From the NCBI RefSeq assembly GCF_033473495.1, contig NC_088941.1, positions 2,480,001 through 2,544,000 on the forward strand: a DNA stretch of 64,000 bases. Direction: 5' to 3'. The translations under genes were made by a program, and so were the position numbers. The first letter of the stretch is position 1. Each line of letters begins with the position of its first letter. Shown here in pieces: positions 46,299 to 56,850 of the stretch. The notes beneath the pieces are model-generated. The model was given only the letters and a program-made list of their open reading frames with translations, searched no databases and was not told the origin of the DNA. The stretch comes from Cercospora beticola (taxonomy: Eukaryota > Ascomycota > Dothideomycetes > Mycosphaerellales > Mycosphaerellaceae).

Positions 46299-47466
46299 TT
46301 ACGCCACCCTCTTCGCAAAAGCCGCAATGGCCTCAATCTGCTTTCGGTTTACCTCCGGCACCGCATTCCTAAAAATGAGCGCCGTCCCATGCATGGCCCC
46401 CAAATTAACATCACAACTCGCATTAACTCCCGCCTTGGTCAACTTCTTCCAATACGCAATCCCCTCATCTCGGAAACAATCCAATTCATCCACACTCACC
46501 ATATGATCCGGCAAACCCTTCAAATCCTGTTCTCTCGCATGATAAGGCCACGCCAGCGGATCCTCCAATTGTCCTTCTCCCGGAGAATAATAATACGCCA
46601 AAGCAGCACTGTTATCAGGATTCAGGAAGTAATATTCATTTTCGATTTGTGATGGGGTTTCTTTCAATTTCCTTTCTCGAGACCAGTCGTATCCGCCACT
46701 GATATACGGGACGTAACCGTATACACCGGAGATTTCTTTGATCCAGCCTTCGCGGTTTGCGCGGATGGAGGTTGCGAAGCAGAGGTTTGCGCCGCCGGAT
46801 TCGCCTTGGAGGATGAAGTGGGAGATGCCGAAGGAGGAGCGGTTGGCTGCGATGTATTGTACTGCGGTGCAGCAGTCGTTCAGACCGGTGGGGAAGGGGT
46901 TGTGTTGGGTTTTTGTCCAGGCGTTGCGGAAGTCGGGCATGATTGTGACGTTTCCTTTAAGGGCGAGGGATTTGCACCAGCGGTCGTGCACGGGGTTTTT
47001 GGTTGGGCCGATGGTCATGCCGCCGCCTGTGAGTGTGAGATTAGGTTAGATGTTCTGTTCGAATAGCACAAGCTGGACGCTGTGGCGATGGGGAAACGAG
47101 CTTACCGTGAATGTAAACCACACCAGGTAACTTTCCGTTCACTCCTTTGGGCTTGAAAATGTACAACTTAATCTTGTTTCCATCTGGTCCATCGATCTCT
47201 TCGACTGTCTCCTCGACTTCACCTTCGTTCTTATCTTCGGGCGTGCTCATGTCGATCGCTCCATACAAACCAAAGATCGCGGTCTCCATCTCCTCGGCCA
47301 ATTTTGTGCCTACTTCGAGATTTTTCGTGTCGGACACGCCTTGCATGTTGTTACCTCCCATGCCATAGGCATTCACTACTGCCTTGAGCTTGGGATGAGT
47401 CCTGGGATCAGTAGACATGCTAAGGTCCGTATTGCCGAGACGGCCTGGTGGCGTGTAGGAAGACAT
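46299..47466 (-). CDS. Alpha/beta hydrolase, HSL-type esterase/lipase
   Basis: Two exons: 47466-47106 and 47026-46299, giving 362 residues. The start is the ATG at 47466 (MSSYTPPGR). The 79-base intron (gtaagc...cacag) splits the HGGG oxyanion-hole motif: VVYIHG joins GGMTIG. The nucleophile elbow is QGESGGANL (Ser), the acid lies in VDELDCFRDEG (Asp), and the base in GAMHG (His), giving a complete triad in family order. These enzymes hydrolyse short or medium acyl esters, including acetylated natural products. No signal peptide or anchor is seen, so it is probably cytosolic. Confidence 0.92.
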
Positions 47467-48301
47467 CTTGTCAACTGGCCTTGATCTTGTCGAGGAATTG
47501 GATGTGAAGAGAGAATGCACAATTGCTGAACGATCTCGTTGCCTGGGTCAGATCACTGCTGTCTTCTCAGGCTGAATATAAGAAGCATGTTAGTCTTGTG
47601 TAACCTGAAATGCTTCATAAGCTAGGCTTAGTGATGCCCCGCTCGTACTTGAGTTTGTGCAAACGGCGTAAAGATCAGGTGTTGCACAATTGGCTTTGTG
47701 CCTCCTCTCGTCCAATCAGTAGCTTGTTGTGCCTCAGCTGAAGACGCATACGAAATACATGTAGCTTTGACAAGTGGGGCCTTCGCTAAGGGTTCGGCTG
47801 TGATCCTGAGAGGCATTGGTTGATAATCAGTCTCAGGATTGCTTCTTCGAGCGATGATTGGAGTCATGACTTAGGAGTACGTTCTTTCGTTTCACAACAG
47901 GGGCACTCCAAAGTTCGGTACATTATGATCGCACGATGGACTGCCACCATTCTTGACACCATTCCCAGAGCCTGGTTTGTGCGGTCCTTGGTAGTTGGGA
48001 GCCTCATGCAGGGTCGATCCTGACGGGAGAGCTGTGAATGAAGCTGACTAATAATCAGCTGAGCGAAGCGCTTAAGTCGCACATGGCAATGCCGAGCAGA
48101 GAGTTTGCTAATGCCGAACGGAGCTCATATGCCATTGAACTCAGACAGATGATGACTATTGAGTACAAGCAATGTAGCTAGCTGCAGTTCCTGCAGCAGG
48201 CCGAGCGTTGATGCTGGAGTGGGCCTGCAATAGCTTAGCACCACCTTCTCCAAAGGGGCGACTGACGACGAGGTGTACAGCCGCACGTACCTTTGTCCCC
48301 C
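47467..48301. other. Intergenic between esterase and HET genes
   Basis: Promoter side of the esterase gene and 3' flank of the HET gene. Frames are short. Nothing is supported. Confidence 0.45.
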
Positions 48302-49969
48302 TCATTTCGGGACGAACAGGCTGCTGGCGATACGGACAGGCAGACTCTTCTGCAAAATCAGCGACCCGTCCTCGCTCAACTCGGCCTTATGTCGACCACG
48401 ATTTGACACAGCTTCGATATGAACATTGCATATGACTTGTCCCACCTGAATGACTTCCTTGAAATCAATCTTAAACCGATAGCTGCCAAGGATGACCCAA
48501 GAACCTGAAGTAACTGAAGTGAACTGAGCCTCTAACTCGGTTTCTCTTGTCAATGCGACGGTGGGAAACAATTTGATGTCGAATGCTGCCTCCGAGCTCG
48601 CAGAAGTGCCGAGCAACACAGCAAAGACTGCGGCGTGCTTCGTACTCTCCATCAACAGAATTGCAGAGACAGTACTGGGTTTCGCAGACATTGGAAGGTT
48701 CATGAGAAACTCTGTCGACTTTGGCATTTTTGTAAATCGGTCGGCCCCGAGCTTGTCGTTCGGTAGCTGCTGGTCGTACCGGACAGAAATCAGTTTGTAA
48801 GGTGCTGGTAGCTGATGCAGGCGAAAAAACATGTCTGGATACATTCGTACGCCAGCAACTTGTGCCGTCGCTTGTGGGACGTATAGGTTCTGAAGATCTC
48901 CGCGTGTACCAATGGCGGTAAGTGTGCTGCATTCGATTCTCGAATAGCGCTGGAAGTCAGCGTTTTTCTCTGTGCCGGGCCATCGCTTGAGTACAACAGC
49001 CAAATTTCCCCGAGAACTGTCTGCATTAGGTGGACATTCGAGTGCAGCGAAATATTCGCCAGGGCCCTTTCTGGTCAAAGGCAAGCTCATTTGTAAGCCG
49101 CGATTGGTCATAGCATAAGGCCTGCGAGTGCCATGGTCAAAGTAAGGTTGGTACTGGCCCGTGTGTGCGAAAGCTAGGGGACTGTCTGCCAGCAGGCCAT
49201 GAGGTTCATCACTTCCATGGGAGTCCACCCATGCGAATATTGTATGATCGTCTGTTGACTTCATGATCTCTTCTTGCAGTCGTAAGAAAGCCCGCTTGCC
49301 TCCTTCGCCATAGAGAAGGGGCATGTTGACAGAGAAGAGACCCAGCAAGCTGTAAGCCATGTCCTCGGAACGGCCAGTCTTGCGTCTCGCGGCCCACGAC
49401 ATACGTTTCGCGATGCTTGCTGTCCATAGGACATCGCGAGAGCTGTCGACCAGGTAATGTCGCTGTATCCCACTAATGGAGCTGATCTCTTCCACTAATT
49501 CGTCTCTGCCCCCAATACATTGCCAGTCAAGAGTATAGAACACAGCGTGCGAAGGAGCTAACAGTTCCTGTAAAGTCCAGCCTCGTGTCCACCAGCGGGC
49601 GTCTGCCAGCGACTGAGCAGCCGTGACATCCGAAAGATAAATGTAGCATATTCCGGCCTGGCCATAGTAGGCATACATAGAATTGATTGCCTCGCTCAGA
49701 TCGGCACTGGATGACTTGTCAATGCATAGCGTATCGATCCAGATGTACTCGTAGCCTTCGATATGTGCCAGGTTCATGGCGCCAACGACCTTGTCGTAAG
49801 CAGGCTTTCGTGATGACGTGCCCGAAAGAACGTCGCGATACAACACCTCATCGCTTGCTGTCGTTGACCAGGTGTGAGACAAAATGGCATATGGCGGAAC
49901 CCGTTCGTCCCATGCTTCGATCAACTCCAGCCTGCCGTCTTCGCTCAGTGACGTCCTGAGGAGGCGCAT
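48302..49969 (-). CDS. HET-domain protein (heterokaryon incompatibility type)
   Basis: Single exon, 555 residues from the ATG at 49969; earlier frame opens with TTG. It begins MRLLRTSLSEDGRLELIEAW, the usual HET-E/HET-D-like start. AILSHTWSTTASDEVLYRDV, YEYIWIDTLCIDKSSSADLSEAINSMYAYY and WWTRGWTLQELLAPSHAVFY are the three HET signature blocks. The downstream part (AYSLLGLFSVNMPLLYGEGGKRAFLRLQEEIM) is the common HET-E-type extension. No NACHT, WD40 or ankyrin part follows; instead there is a 300-residue beta-rich tail of unknown fold. HET domains trigger cell death in allorecognition in a few tested proteins; most paralogues are untested. Confidence 0.92.
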   Translation of the reverse strand: MRLLRTSLSEDGRLELIEAWDERVPPYAILSHTWSTTASDEVLYRDVLSGTSSRKPAYDKVVGAMNLAHIEGYEYIWIDTLCIDKSSSADLSEAINSMYAYYGQAGICYIYLSDVTAAQSLADARWWTRGWTLQELLAPSHAVFYTLDWQCIGGRDELVEEISSISGIQRHYLVDSSRDVLWTASIAKRMSWAARRKTGRSEDMAYSLLGLFSVNMPLLYGEGGKRAFLRLQEEIMKSTDDHTIFAWVDSHGSDEPHGLLADSPLAFAHTGQYQPYFDHGTRRPYAMTNRGLQMSLPLTRKGPGEYFAALECPPNADSSRGNLAVVLKRWPGTEKNADFQRYSRIECSTLTAIGTRGDLQNLYVPQATAQVAGVRMYPDMFFRLHQLPAPYKLISVRYDQQLPNDKLGADRFTKMPKSTEFLMNLPMSAKPSTVSAILLMESTKHAAVFAVLLGTSASSEAAFDIKLFPTVALTRETELEAQFTSVTSGSWVILGSYRFKIDFKEVIQVGQVICNVHIEAVSNRGRHKAELSEDGSLILQKSLPVRIASSLFVPK

Positions 49970-50489
49970 AGTTCTGGCCGTGTAGCATGAGAATGTGGTA
50001 GTGCCATGAACGCTCCGTGGTCCGCGGAACGAGCGTTGGAACAGTTTCAATGTGAACTGACGAAAATGGGAGCTGTGGTGGGAATGTGTGGCTTGTATCA
50101 GAAGCTGGAAGGCTGGAAGGCGCCCTCGATCCTTCGCATGCTACGCCACCTCGCTAATGCGGACGATTAGCTGCGGTTGGCTATGTGTAACAGAAGAGCG
50201 GACATCGAAGCCACGTTGTTCTCCATCACAGATCCAGTATCACGATCTGCGGTCTTGTCTGCGTGGGCGGCCTCAGCCAGATCATAGCACAAGCCCCGCT
50301 ATCTTACCATAAGCCAAGAGAAGAAGCCGCAGATCTCTGTTGGTAGCCTCTCTTGAATTCCAGATCCCACAACCGCGGAGTCGTGAAAGCTCGCTCAAGG
50401 CCAGACACTGCCTCCTATGCGTCAACACACGCACGCGGGATGCTCCATCACTCGCCGTCCGCACTACCACAAGCTCTGCAACCACTTGC
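49970..50489. other. Intergenic: HET promoter
   Basis: Between the HET start and the stop of the next minus-strand gene. No gene is seen. Confidence 0.45.
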
Positions 50490-51299
50490 TCACACCTTCC
50501 CATTCCCCACCACACTAACCTGCCCCCTCTCCCTCTCCATCTTAATCGCCTCTTTGCCTCCCTGAATCGCCCTAATCATCTCCTCACTCCTCCTCACAGC
50601 CTGCATACTCTTCCTCACCCTCTCCCTCCCATCCTCCGGCTCCAAATTCGGATTCTGTTCCCACAACTGCTCACACCTCTCCCTCAAATCCTCCACAAAA
50701 CCTTTAATCCTCGCCTGCATTTCCTTCTCATGCTTCTTCTTCCAATTCTTCGCCGCAAAACCACTAAAAGTAATCCACGTCCTCACCGTACAAGTTTCAT
50801 TCCCCGGCGAAGCTGAAGAAGACGACTCTTCAATTTCAGTCACTCGTTCAGTTTTCATAACAAACCTCGGAATCAAATAATTCGCATTATCCGAAACCCA
50901 TCGTATCCTCGTAACATTCCCTCCATTCTTATGACTTTCCCTCCCATCTCCTCTCCATTTCAACGCTTCAAGTAGGAGACAAACCTCTTTACTCTGAAAT
51001 CTATCACCTCCAGTCGCAGAACCCAAATCCATCGTTATGGTCATATGCGTCCCTTGTTCGAGTCGCAGACTTCGGCTGTGAGGGCTGGGGTGTTTCGTGA
51101 TGAGGACATCGGGGTTGAAAGTATTCCAGTCGCGCCAGGAGTGCAGGTCGAGGAGGGCTTCGTAAGGGTATTGTGGTGGGGTGGGGATTGTGGTTTCGGC
51201 GTAGACGCTGAAGGTTCCGCCGGAGGGGATGGTGGGGGTGGGACGGGGGCCTGTGTTGGCGTTGGAGCGGAATTGGTGGTCTTTGTAGGCTTCGGGCAT
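50490..51299 (-). CDS. SRPBCC (START/Bet v1-like) domain hypothetical protein
   Basis: Single exon, 269 residues from the ATG at 51299. GGTFSVYAETTIPTPPQYPYEALLDLHSWRDWNTF is the first strand, helix and W-x-x-W-N-x-F of coenzyme-Q-binding/START-like domains (lipid- or ligand-cavity fold). A later ITFSGFAAKNWKKKHEKEMQARI closes the fold with the long C-terminal helix. A charged helical tail follows (MQAVRRSEEMIRAI). Such fungal proteins are common and mostly uncharacterised; binding of a hydrophobic ligand is an inference from fold. Third-position codon use shifts strongly to A/T-free pyrimidines on the coding complement, similar to neighbours. Confidence 0.68.
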   Translation of the reverse strand: MPEAYKDHQFRSNANTGPRPTPTIPSGGTFSVYAETTIPTPPQYPYEALLDLHSWRDWNTFNPDVLITKHPSPHSRSLRLEQGTHMTITMDLGSATGGDRFQSKEVCLLLEALKWRGDGRESHKNGGNVTRIRWVSDNANYLIPRFVMKTERVTEIEESSSSASPGNETCTVRTWITFSGFAAKNWKKKHEKEMQARIKGFVEDLRERCEQLWEQNPNLEPEDGRERVRKSMQAVRRSEEMIRAIQGGKEAIKMERERGQVSVVGNGKV

Positions 51300-52093
51300 G
51301 GTTTCGAGCAGCTTTGTTGTTGTGATTTGTTTTCGCTCTTTTCTCTTCTTGTTGAAGATGTGTATTATGTAGTTGTGTTCGCGAAATGTGTAGAAGCTCT
51401 ACAAATTAGTCGTAGCAAGGTGGTCTGATTCCGGTGTTTCTGTCGGTTTGCAAAGTATCGTGGTCGCGTCGCGTTTTTGGTTGAGGGGAGCTGAGCAGCT
51501 GAGGAGCTGATAGTCCAAATCCAGTTGCTGCTGTAAACAGCAAGGGTATGTATGAGTGATTATTAATTACTAAGGCGTATCGTAGGTACTTCGCTAGCGA
51601 GTGTACACTGATGATGGGGAAAGGTCTGAGGTCGCGGCCGCGAAACGGCCATGCAGGCCTATATACCACCAATTCGCCGTGGGTGGTGCTGGGTTGTAGA
51701 TCGCAATCCGCAAAATGATTTGCACAAAAAGCCGCGTGACGTAGTCGTAGCTCGGCGCACGGAGCGCCGGATTCCACTGCCGGCCCTCTTCACACCGCGC
51801 CAAGTTGACTTTCCCTGCTTATGGTATGGTTATGTAGGCTCGGCGTCGTTGTACACCGGGGGCAGAAACATGCCTGGAGCCGGAGCCTGGTCAGAATGCG
51901 GAGAGAAAGTCCTGGATGGCTGGGGAAAGAGTGTCATAACATGCAAGGGTATCAATTCACATGTCATTCGTTTCATGCATCCACACTATCAAACGCCAGC
52001 CTCAGAAAGCCAACAACACCCATCCAACGGAAACAAGTTACGAAAACGCGAGAGCGATTACGAAAAGCCTCACAAGCCTCCTCATCCCAAACC
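51300..52093. other. Intergenic between SRPBCC gene and CAP-G gene
   Basis: Upstream of the SRPBCC gene and 3' flank of the CAP-G gene. The frames present have shadow composition. Nothing is supported. Confidence 0.45.
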
Positions 52094-55000
52094 TCATCCA
52101 TCAATATCCATCATCTCGCTGTCCTCATACTCCAATTGAATCCTCGTGCCCTCTGCATCTGCAGGACCAAATGTTAATGCTGTCGTAGCACCAAGTGTAG
52201 CATCTTTCAGATCCTGCTGAAGTTGCGTGACAGCGGAGTCATCATCCGCCTCTTCTTCAACTTCCGTTCCATCGCGCGCAACAGAAGTCTGCGTGGTTTC
52301 CGTCTCGTCAAGACCAGCGTCGCTCTGATCCGGCAATTCGGTAGTCTCGAGCACAGTATCGCCGCCGCCACGCTCCTCAGTCATGACATCGTGCATGAGC
52401 TTCAGCAAAGTAGTCTGCAGCTTCGTCAAGACGTTCTTGCTCGTCGCGTCAGCAGCCACTTTCGTGTCAATCGTCTCTTGCAAGAGCTCAAGAACAGATT
52501 TCAACTTCTCGGCATCGCAACCTCCGGCCGGCAGATGCAATTTGTTAAGCATGCTGAAGAGAATCTTCTTTTCATCCTTGTTCAGCTGGGCAGAAACGAG
52601 GCGATCCAGGATGCTCTCCGCTAAGATAAAATGTGTCTCTCCAGCTCCACTCTTTGCGGAGCTATCTCCAACAGCGTCAGAGAAGCCCACGATCTTGCGT
52701 GGATCTGTCCAATCCAGTAGCATGTTCGTAATTTGTGTCATGGAGACCATCTGATCAGCACCGGCAGCAGCGTCCTCGTCGTCATCGTCCTCAAAGGCCT
52801 TCCGAAGAGTGAGAAGCTTGCTTATGGCGCTGGTAGTGATCTCTGCCATGAGCACTGCATTCTCGGCACGGGAGTGACAATAAACCGGGAAGAAGTAGCT
52901 CAGGCTCTGGCGCAGTTGCGGATTCGTGATGCTGTCCGGATCGAAGTATGTGACGACCAGCTGCTTGAGAAGATCCGCGTCGACGATAAGACGGGAGAGC
53001 ATCGCCTTTGAAAGAGCAGTGGCACCCGTCGATTGCACTTCAGGATCACCAGACTTGAGTGACTGCTTGAACATCTTCAGGACAGGCTTCGCGGCCTCGT
53101 TTGGATCTTCGGTGCCTTCTGCAGGTGTCAGTAGCGAAGGGTGCGTGACAAGCATGTCCGTAATGATCTGCAAGCAGATCGTTTGCAGCGCCGGATGGCC
53201 CTTCGAGAAGCAGTGGATAAATACGGTGAGGTTCTCTCCGGCAAGTTGCTGTATCTTTGTCAGTATAGCACGCTGGCGTCTATGGACACGACTCACCTTC
53301 CCAAGGAAGCAGCACAGTCCCAAGCAGAGGAGACCTCGCTCTCGCAGTGGCGCCTCTTTACTCCGCACAGCAGGAACAACCAGAGTGTTCAGCGTCGTCA
53401 CAAGATGGACGTTCTCGGTCAAATCGCAATGTACGTTCTGCAACATGCACATAGCAATGTGTAGACACTTCATGTTGACCATGAGCTCTTTGACAGCCCT
53501 CTCCTCTTCTGCTTCAGGATCAGCTTCAGCCTCTTGCTGCTGCTTCTTGGCTTTCTTCTGCGCTGCCCTGTTATCGTCCACATTGATGTCAACTTGTTCC
53601 GTGGCGGAATGGAAGCTGTCTTCTGTGCTGCCGTCGATATCGCCGTCGTCCTCCGCGATGATAGTATCATGCACTTCGGCGACGGCCTCGAGAACAACGC
53701 TGCAGAACTCACGCTCGCCCTTGGCATGCTCGCCACAGACAAGGCGAAGCACCTCGACAACAAGCCGTGTGACTTCCTCGGGCAAGTCCGGTAGCGCCAA
53801 AGAAGACCTCATGAGGACGGAAATCTTTCGGCGACCAACTTCGTCACTGTAGTCGAATGTCAGAGCCATGTGCAGCAACTGCTCGACGACGAATTCGCAA
53901 TGTGCGAGCTCTGACTCGTCGTATTCCTCGTCTTCTGCCTCCGCGGACTCAATGGTGACTTGAATCAGTTTCTTGATCTCACGCTCAAGGAGGAACCCGA
54001 ACTTGGTGACTTCGGGCAGCTTCTCTTCTGCAAGCTCCACCAGCGCTCGCGGTCCCACGTAGTCCTTCGTATTTCGGCAGTAGTCATTGAATGTGCGTGC
54101 CACAAATGCGAGCTCGGGCGAAAGGTCATCCCAGAAACTGTCTGGAAAGGAGACATAATCGACGTAGTCCGGTCGTCCTTTCCAGAACTCATCCATTGCG
54201 ATGAGAGCGATTCCACCCTCGCCCCCACTGTTGACCACATCGATACGTTCCAGCAACTCGAGGAGTGCATCGAGTGACGGAACTGCTTCTTTATCCTTCG
54301 TAGCCTCCCCGTCCTCCTCTTTTTCGGCAGCTTGAGCTGCAGGTAGAGCTGCGCAGTCCTCGATCCAGCGTTCACAGAAGAGTCGTGCTGTAGCCTTGCG
54401 CACATTCTCGTCTCGGTCACGCAAACCCCATCTGAGTAGCTTCTCGCGATGCGTAAGGCTCAAATGTCTGAAGTCTCCAAGTGCAGGTAGCAGACGGCTG
54501 TACAATGCCTTTCGTGTTGTCGCATCCGCGTCTCTTGCTCGTTCCAATAGATATGGCAGCACTTCTTTTGTGAGCGGCAGGTTCAGCAGCAGATTTCTCC
54601 TGACCTCAGCTGAAGAATCGTTTTGCAGCACGTTCAATAGCTTGTTCAGCACTGTCTTGCCGCCCAAGTCCTCGTCTGAGTCTGAGTCCTCCTCATCTTC
54701 GTCACCCTCCACCTCCGCTGCCAACCTGCCAAGACCGTACACAGCTTGCAGCCGGACCGAAGCTTCCTTATCGTGCAGTCTCTTCAACAACTCTTGCCGT
54801 AGCTGGTGGAACAGTGCATCGTCCAGCGTATCCAGACTGTTGATAATGTGACTTGTAATCTGCGTCGCCCGAAACCGAATCTCTTTGGCCTTTGCCTTCA
54901 TGGCCAGCATCGTCATCTTCAAAATCTCGCTGGCCAGCCTGCTTGTTGGCGTCTGCGGGAGTGTGCCATCCTCGACCTCGTCATCCGCCTGTGCAATCTC

Positions 55001-55411
55001 ATTGTCCTTGCCCGCTGCCACATTCAAGAATGTTCCCAGAAAGCGCACGACGCGATCGCCGACCGGCTCGGATTTCTTGACCGGCAGAATGCGAATCACG
55101 CATCGCACAACCTCTCGATTGAAGTCGTCCTCGTCGAAGTCGTCATGCTGTTTGCCTTTCTTGTTGCTGACCGGCTCGTAGCAACATGCTTCCTGGACTT
55201 TTCGTAGTGATATGATGGCTTTCCGATGTGCGGCAGTGGACTTTTGCGAGTCTGCAAACACGGTACAGATGGCGCGTCGCAAGGAGCTGTCCTCCCCCTC
55301 GTCTGGTATGTCCGGCGGTGGTGAACTATTGCGGGCGGATCGCGTGGAGGCCTTTGTTGCGACTGTACGTCGCGATGTGCGCGTGCTTGCACTGGCGACT
55401 CGTCCCGGCAT
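52094..55411 (-). CDS. ycg1: Condensin complex subunit CAP-G (Ycg1/Cnd3)
   Basis: Two exons: 55411-53297 and 53248-52094, giving 1089 residues. The ATG at 55411 opens a basic Ser/Thr/Arg tail (MPGRVASASTRTSRRTVATK). HEAT repeats fill the protein: KEIRFRATQITSHIINSLD, KEASVRLQAVYGLGRLA, SSAEVRRNLLLNLPL, ENVRKATARLFCERWIEDC, and in the second half LRERGLLCLGLCCFLGK and PEVQSTGATALSKAMLSRL. CAP-G is a kleisin-binding HEAT subunit that holds DNA in condensin during chromosome compaction. The 48-base intron (gtgagt...tacag) is a multiple of three with no stop, so the frame reads through; its removal leaves CFLGK-QLAGENLTVF. Length is typical. Confidence 0.93.
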   Translation of the reverse strand: MPGRVASASTRTSRRTVATKASTRSARNSSPPPDIPDEGEDSSLRRAICTVFADSQKSTAAHRKAIISLRKVQEACCYEPVSNKKGKQHDDFDEDDFNREVVRCVIRILPVKKSEPVGDRVVRFLGTFLNVAAGKDNEIAQADDEVEDGTLPQTPTSRLASEILKMTMLAMKAKAKEIRFRATQITSHIINSLDTLDDALFHQLRQELLKRLHDKEASVRLQAVYGLGRLAAEVEGDEDEEDSDSDEDLGGKTVLNKLLNVLQNDSSAEVRRNLLLNLPLTKEVLPYLLERARDADATTRKALYSRLLPALGDFRHLSLTHREKLLRWGLRDRDENVRKATARLFCERWIEDCAALPAAQAAEKEEDGEATKDKEAVPSLDALLELLERIDVVNSGGEGGIALIAMDEFWKGRPDYVDYVSFPDSFWDDLSPELAFVARTFNDYCRNTKDYVGPRALVELAEEKLPEVTKFGFLLEREIKKLIQVTIESAEAEDEEYDESELAHCEFVVEQLLHMALTFDYSDEVGRRKISVLMRSSLALPDLPEEVTRLVVEVLRLVCGEHAKGEREFCSVVLEAVAEVHDTIIAEDDGDIDGSTEDSFHSATEQVDINVDDNRAAQKKAKKQQQEAEADPEAEEERAVKELMVNMKCLHIAMCMLQNVHCDLTENVHLVTTLNTLVVPAVRSKEAPLRERGLLCLGLCCFLGKVSRVHRRQRAILTKIQQLAGENLTVFIHCFSKGHPALQTICLQIITDMLVTHPSLLTPAEGTEDPNEAAKPVLKMFKQSLKSGDPEVQSTGATALSKAMLSRLIVDADLLKQLVVTYFDPDSITNPQLRQSLSYFFPVYCHSRAENAVLMAEITTSAISKLLTLRKAFEDDDDEDAAAGADQMVSMTQITNMLLDWTDPRKIVGFSDAVGDSSAKSGAGETHFILAESILDRLVSAQLNKDEKKILFSMLNKLHLPAGGCDAEKLKSVLELLQETIDTKVAADATSKNVLTKLQTTLLKLMHDVMTEERGGGDTVLETTELPDQSDAGLDETETTQTSVARDGTEVEEEADDDSAVTQLQQDLKDATLGATTALTFGPADAEGTRIQLEYEDSEMMDIDG

Positions 55412-55621
55412 GGTGGTGTGTTGTAATGTCAGTTCGTGTCGGTTGTCATCTGTTTCTCGGCGGTGTTTGCAGGTGTAAACAGAGGCGGAAAGGGTCCCGC
55501 GATGCACGACCACGAGCCAATGACGTGCTGCACCACGGCGCTTTTGACTTTCTGCTTGCAGCTTCACTCGACACCCTGCACTCCCTCTGTGCGTTCGCGA
55601 TTGTGCTAGATTGTGCGCATC
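55412..55621. promoter_or_regulatory. Compact divergent promoter, CAP-G / cysteine synthase
   Basis: 210 bases between two divergent start codons. It contains GTAAACA (55475-55481), a forkhead-type site, with a TGTTTGC just before it, and CCAAT overlapping TGACGTG (55517-55527), a CCAAT box fused to a CRE/bZIP-like core. Binding is inferred from motif match only. Confidence 0.4.
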
Positions 55622-56850
55622 ATGTTTGCCAGGACTGCTCTACGGGCGGCGACGAGGCCCACGAACTTTCGAGGAGTACGAACGGCAGTCACGATCGCTC
55701 CTTCAGCGTCAGAAGTGCACGCCATGAACCCTCACGGCCTGGAGATCTCGAAGGCCCAAGGCGTCGCGAAGAATGGCCTCGTTTCTGGTATGTTTAGGCA
55801 TTGAGACCGATCACCGCATAGTCGCTGAGACTGATATACAGCTTCTTCCCAGCCATTGGTAACACGCCCCTCATCCGCCTGAACAAGATCTCCGAACAAA
55901 CCGGCTGCGAAGTCCTCGGTAAAGCCGAATTCCAAAACCCAGGCGGCTCAGTCAAAGACCGCGCAGCATTATTCGTCGTCCAAGATTCCGAAGAGAAGGG
56001 CCTCCTCCGCCCCGGCGGCACAGTAGTAGAAGGCACAGCAGGCAACACCGGCATCGGCCTCGCCCACGTCTGCCGCTCAAAGGGCTACAAACTAGTAATC
56101 TACATGCCCAACACGCAATCCCAAGGCAAAATCGACCTCCTCCGTCTCCTCGGCGCAGAAGTCTACCCCGTCCCTGCCGTCGCATTCGAGAATCCCGAGA
56201 ACTACAATCACCAAGCCAAACGCCACGCCGAACGTCTCGACAACGCCGTCTGGACAAACCAATTCGACAACACCGCCAACCGCCAAGCACACATCGAAAC
56301 CACCGGTCCTGAAATCTGGGCTCAAACACAAGGCAAAATCGACGCTTTTACTTGCGCTTCTGGGACAGCGGGTACAATTGCAGGTTGTACACGGTACCTC
56401 AAAACCATCTCCGAAAACCGCGTAAAATGCTACGTTGCAGATCCTCCCGGGTCAGTAATCTACACTTACGTCTCCTCTGGCGGAAAACTTGTCGAACGGA
56501 GCGGAAGCTCGATAACAGAAGGAATTGGGCAAGGCCGCATCACAGACAACTTAAAACCTGATATCGATCTCCTCGATGGCGCATTACATATTTCGGATGA
56601 AAAGAGCATTGAGATGGTTTACAGGTGTCTGGACGAGGAGGGCTTATACCTTGGAGCTTCATCCGCATTGAACGTCGCAGCGGCGAGGGACTTGGCGCAG
56701 AAGTTGGGACCAGGGAACACTGTTGTGACAATTCTATGCGATGGAGCATATCGTTACGCGGACCGTCTGTTCAGTAAGAAATGGTTGGAGAGTAAGAAAC
56801 TTCTCGGCGCCGTGCCGGAGCATCTGAAGAAGTATATCGTGTTGGAGTAG
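55622..56850 (+). CDS. Cysteine synthase, PLP-dependent (mitochondrial type)
   Basis: Two exons: 55622-55787 and 55853-56850, giving 387 residues. [23 protein letters not shown] is an Arg/Thr-rich mitochondrial leader. The intron (gtatgt...ttcccag) must end at 55852; this joins GLVS to [13 protein letters not shown], while an earlier AG gives the wrong frame. The PLP lysine lies in [30 protein letters not shown] holds the substrate-loop motif. [10 protein letters not shown] is the phosphate-binding loop. The enzyme makes cysteine from O-acetyl- or O-succinyl-serine-type substrates and sulfide. The insert around [18 protein letters not shown] and [13 protein letters not shown] is typical of the fungal cysteine synthase 2 branch, whose physiological substrate is debated. 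Confidence 0.93.

Noticed and set aside
53465..53852. Long plus-strand frames opposite CAP-G (part of 52926-53852)
   Set aside because: Ser/Cys/Thr-rich shadow of a well-supported HEAT-repeat gene.
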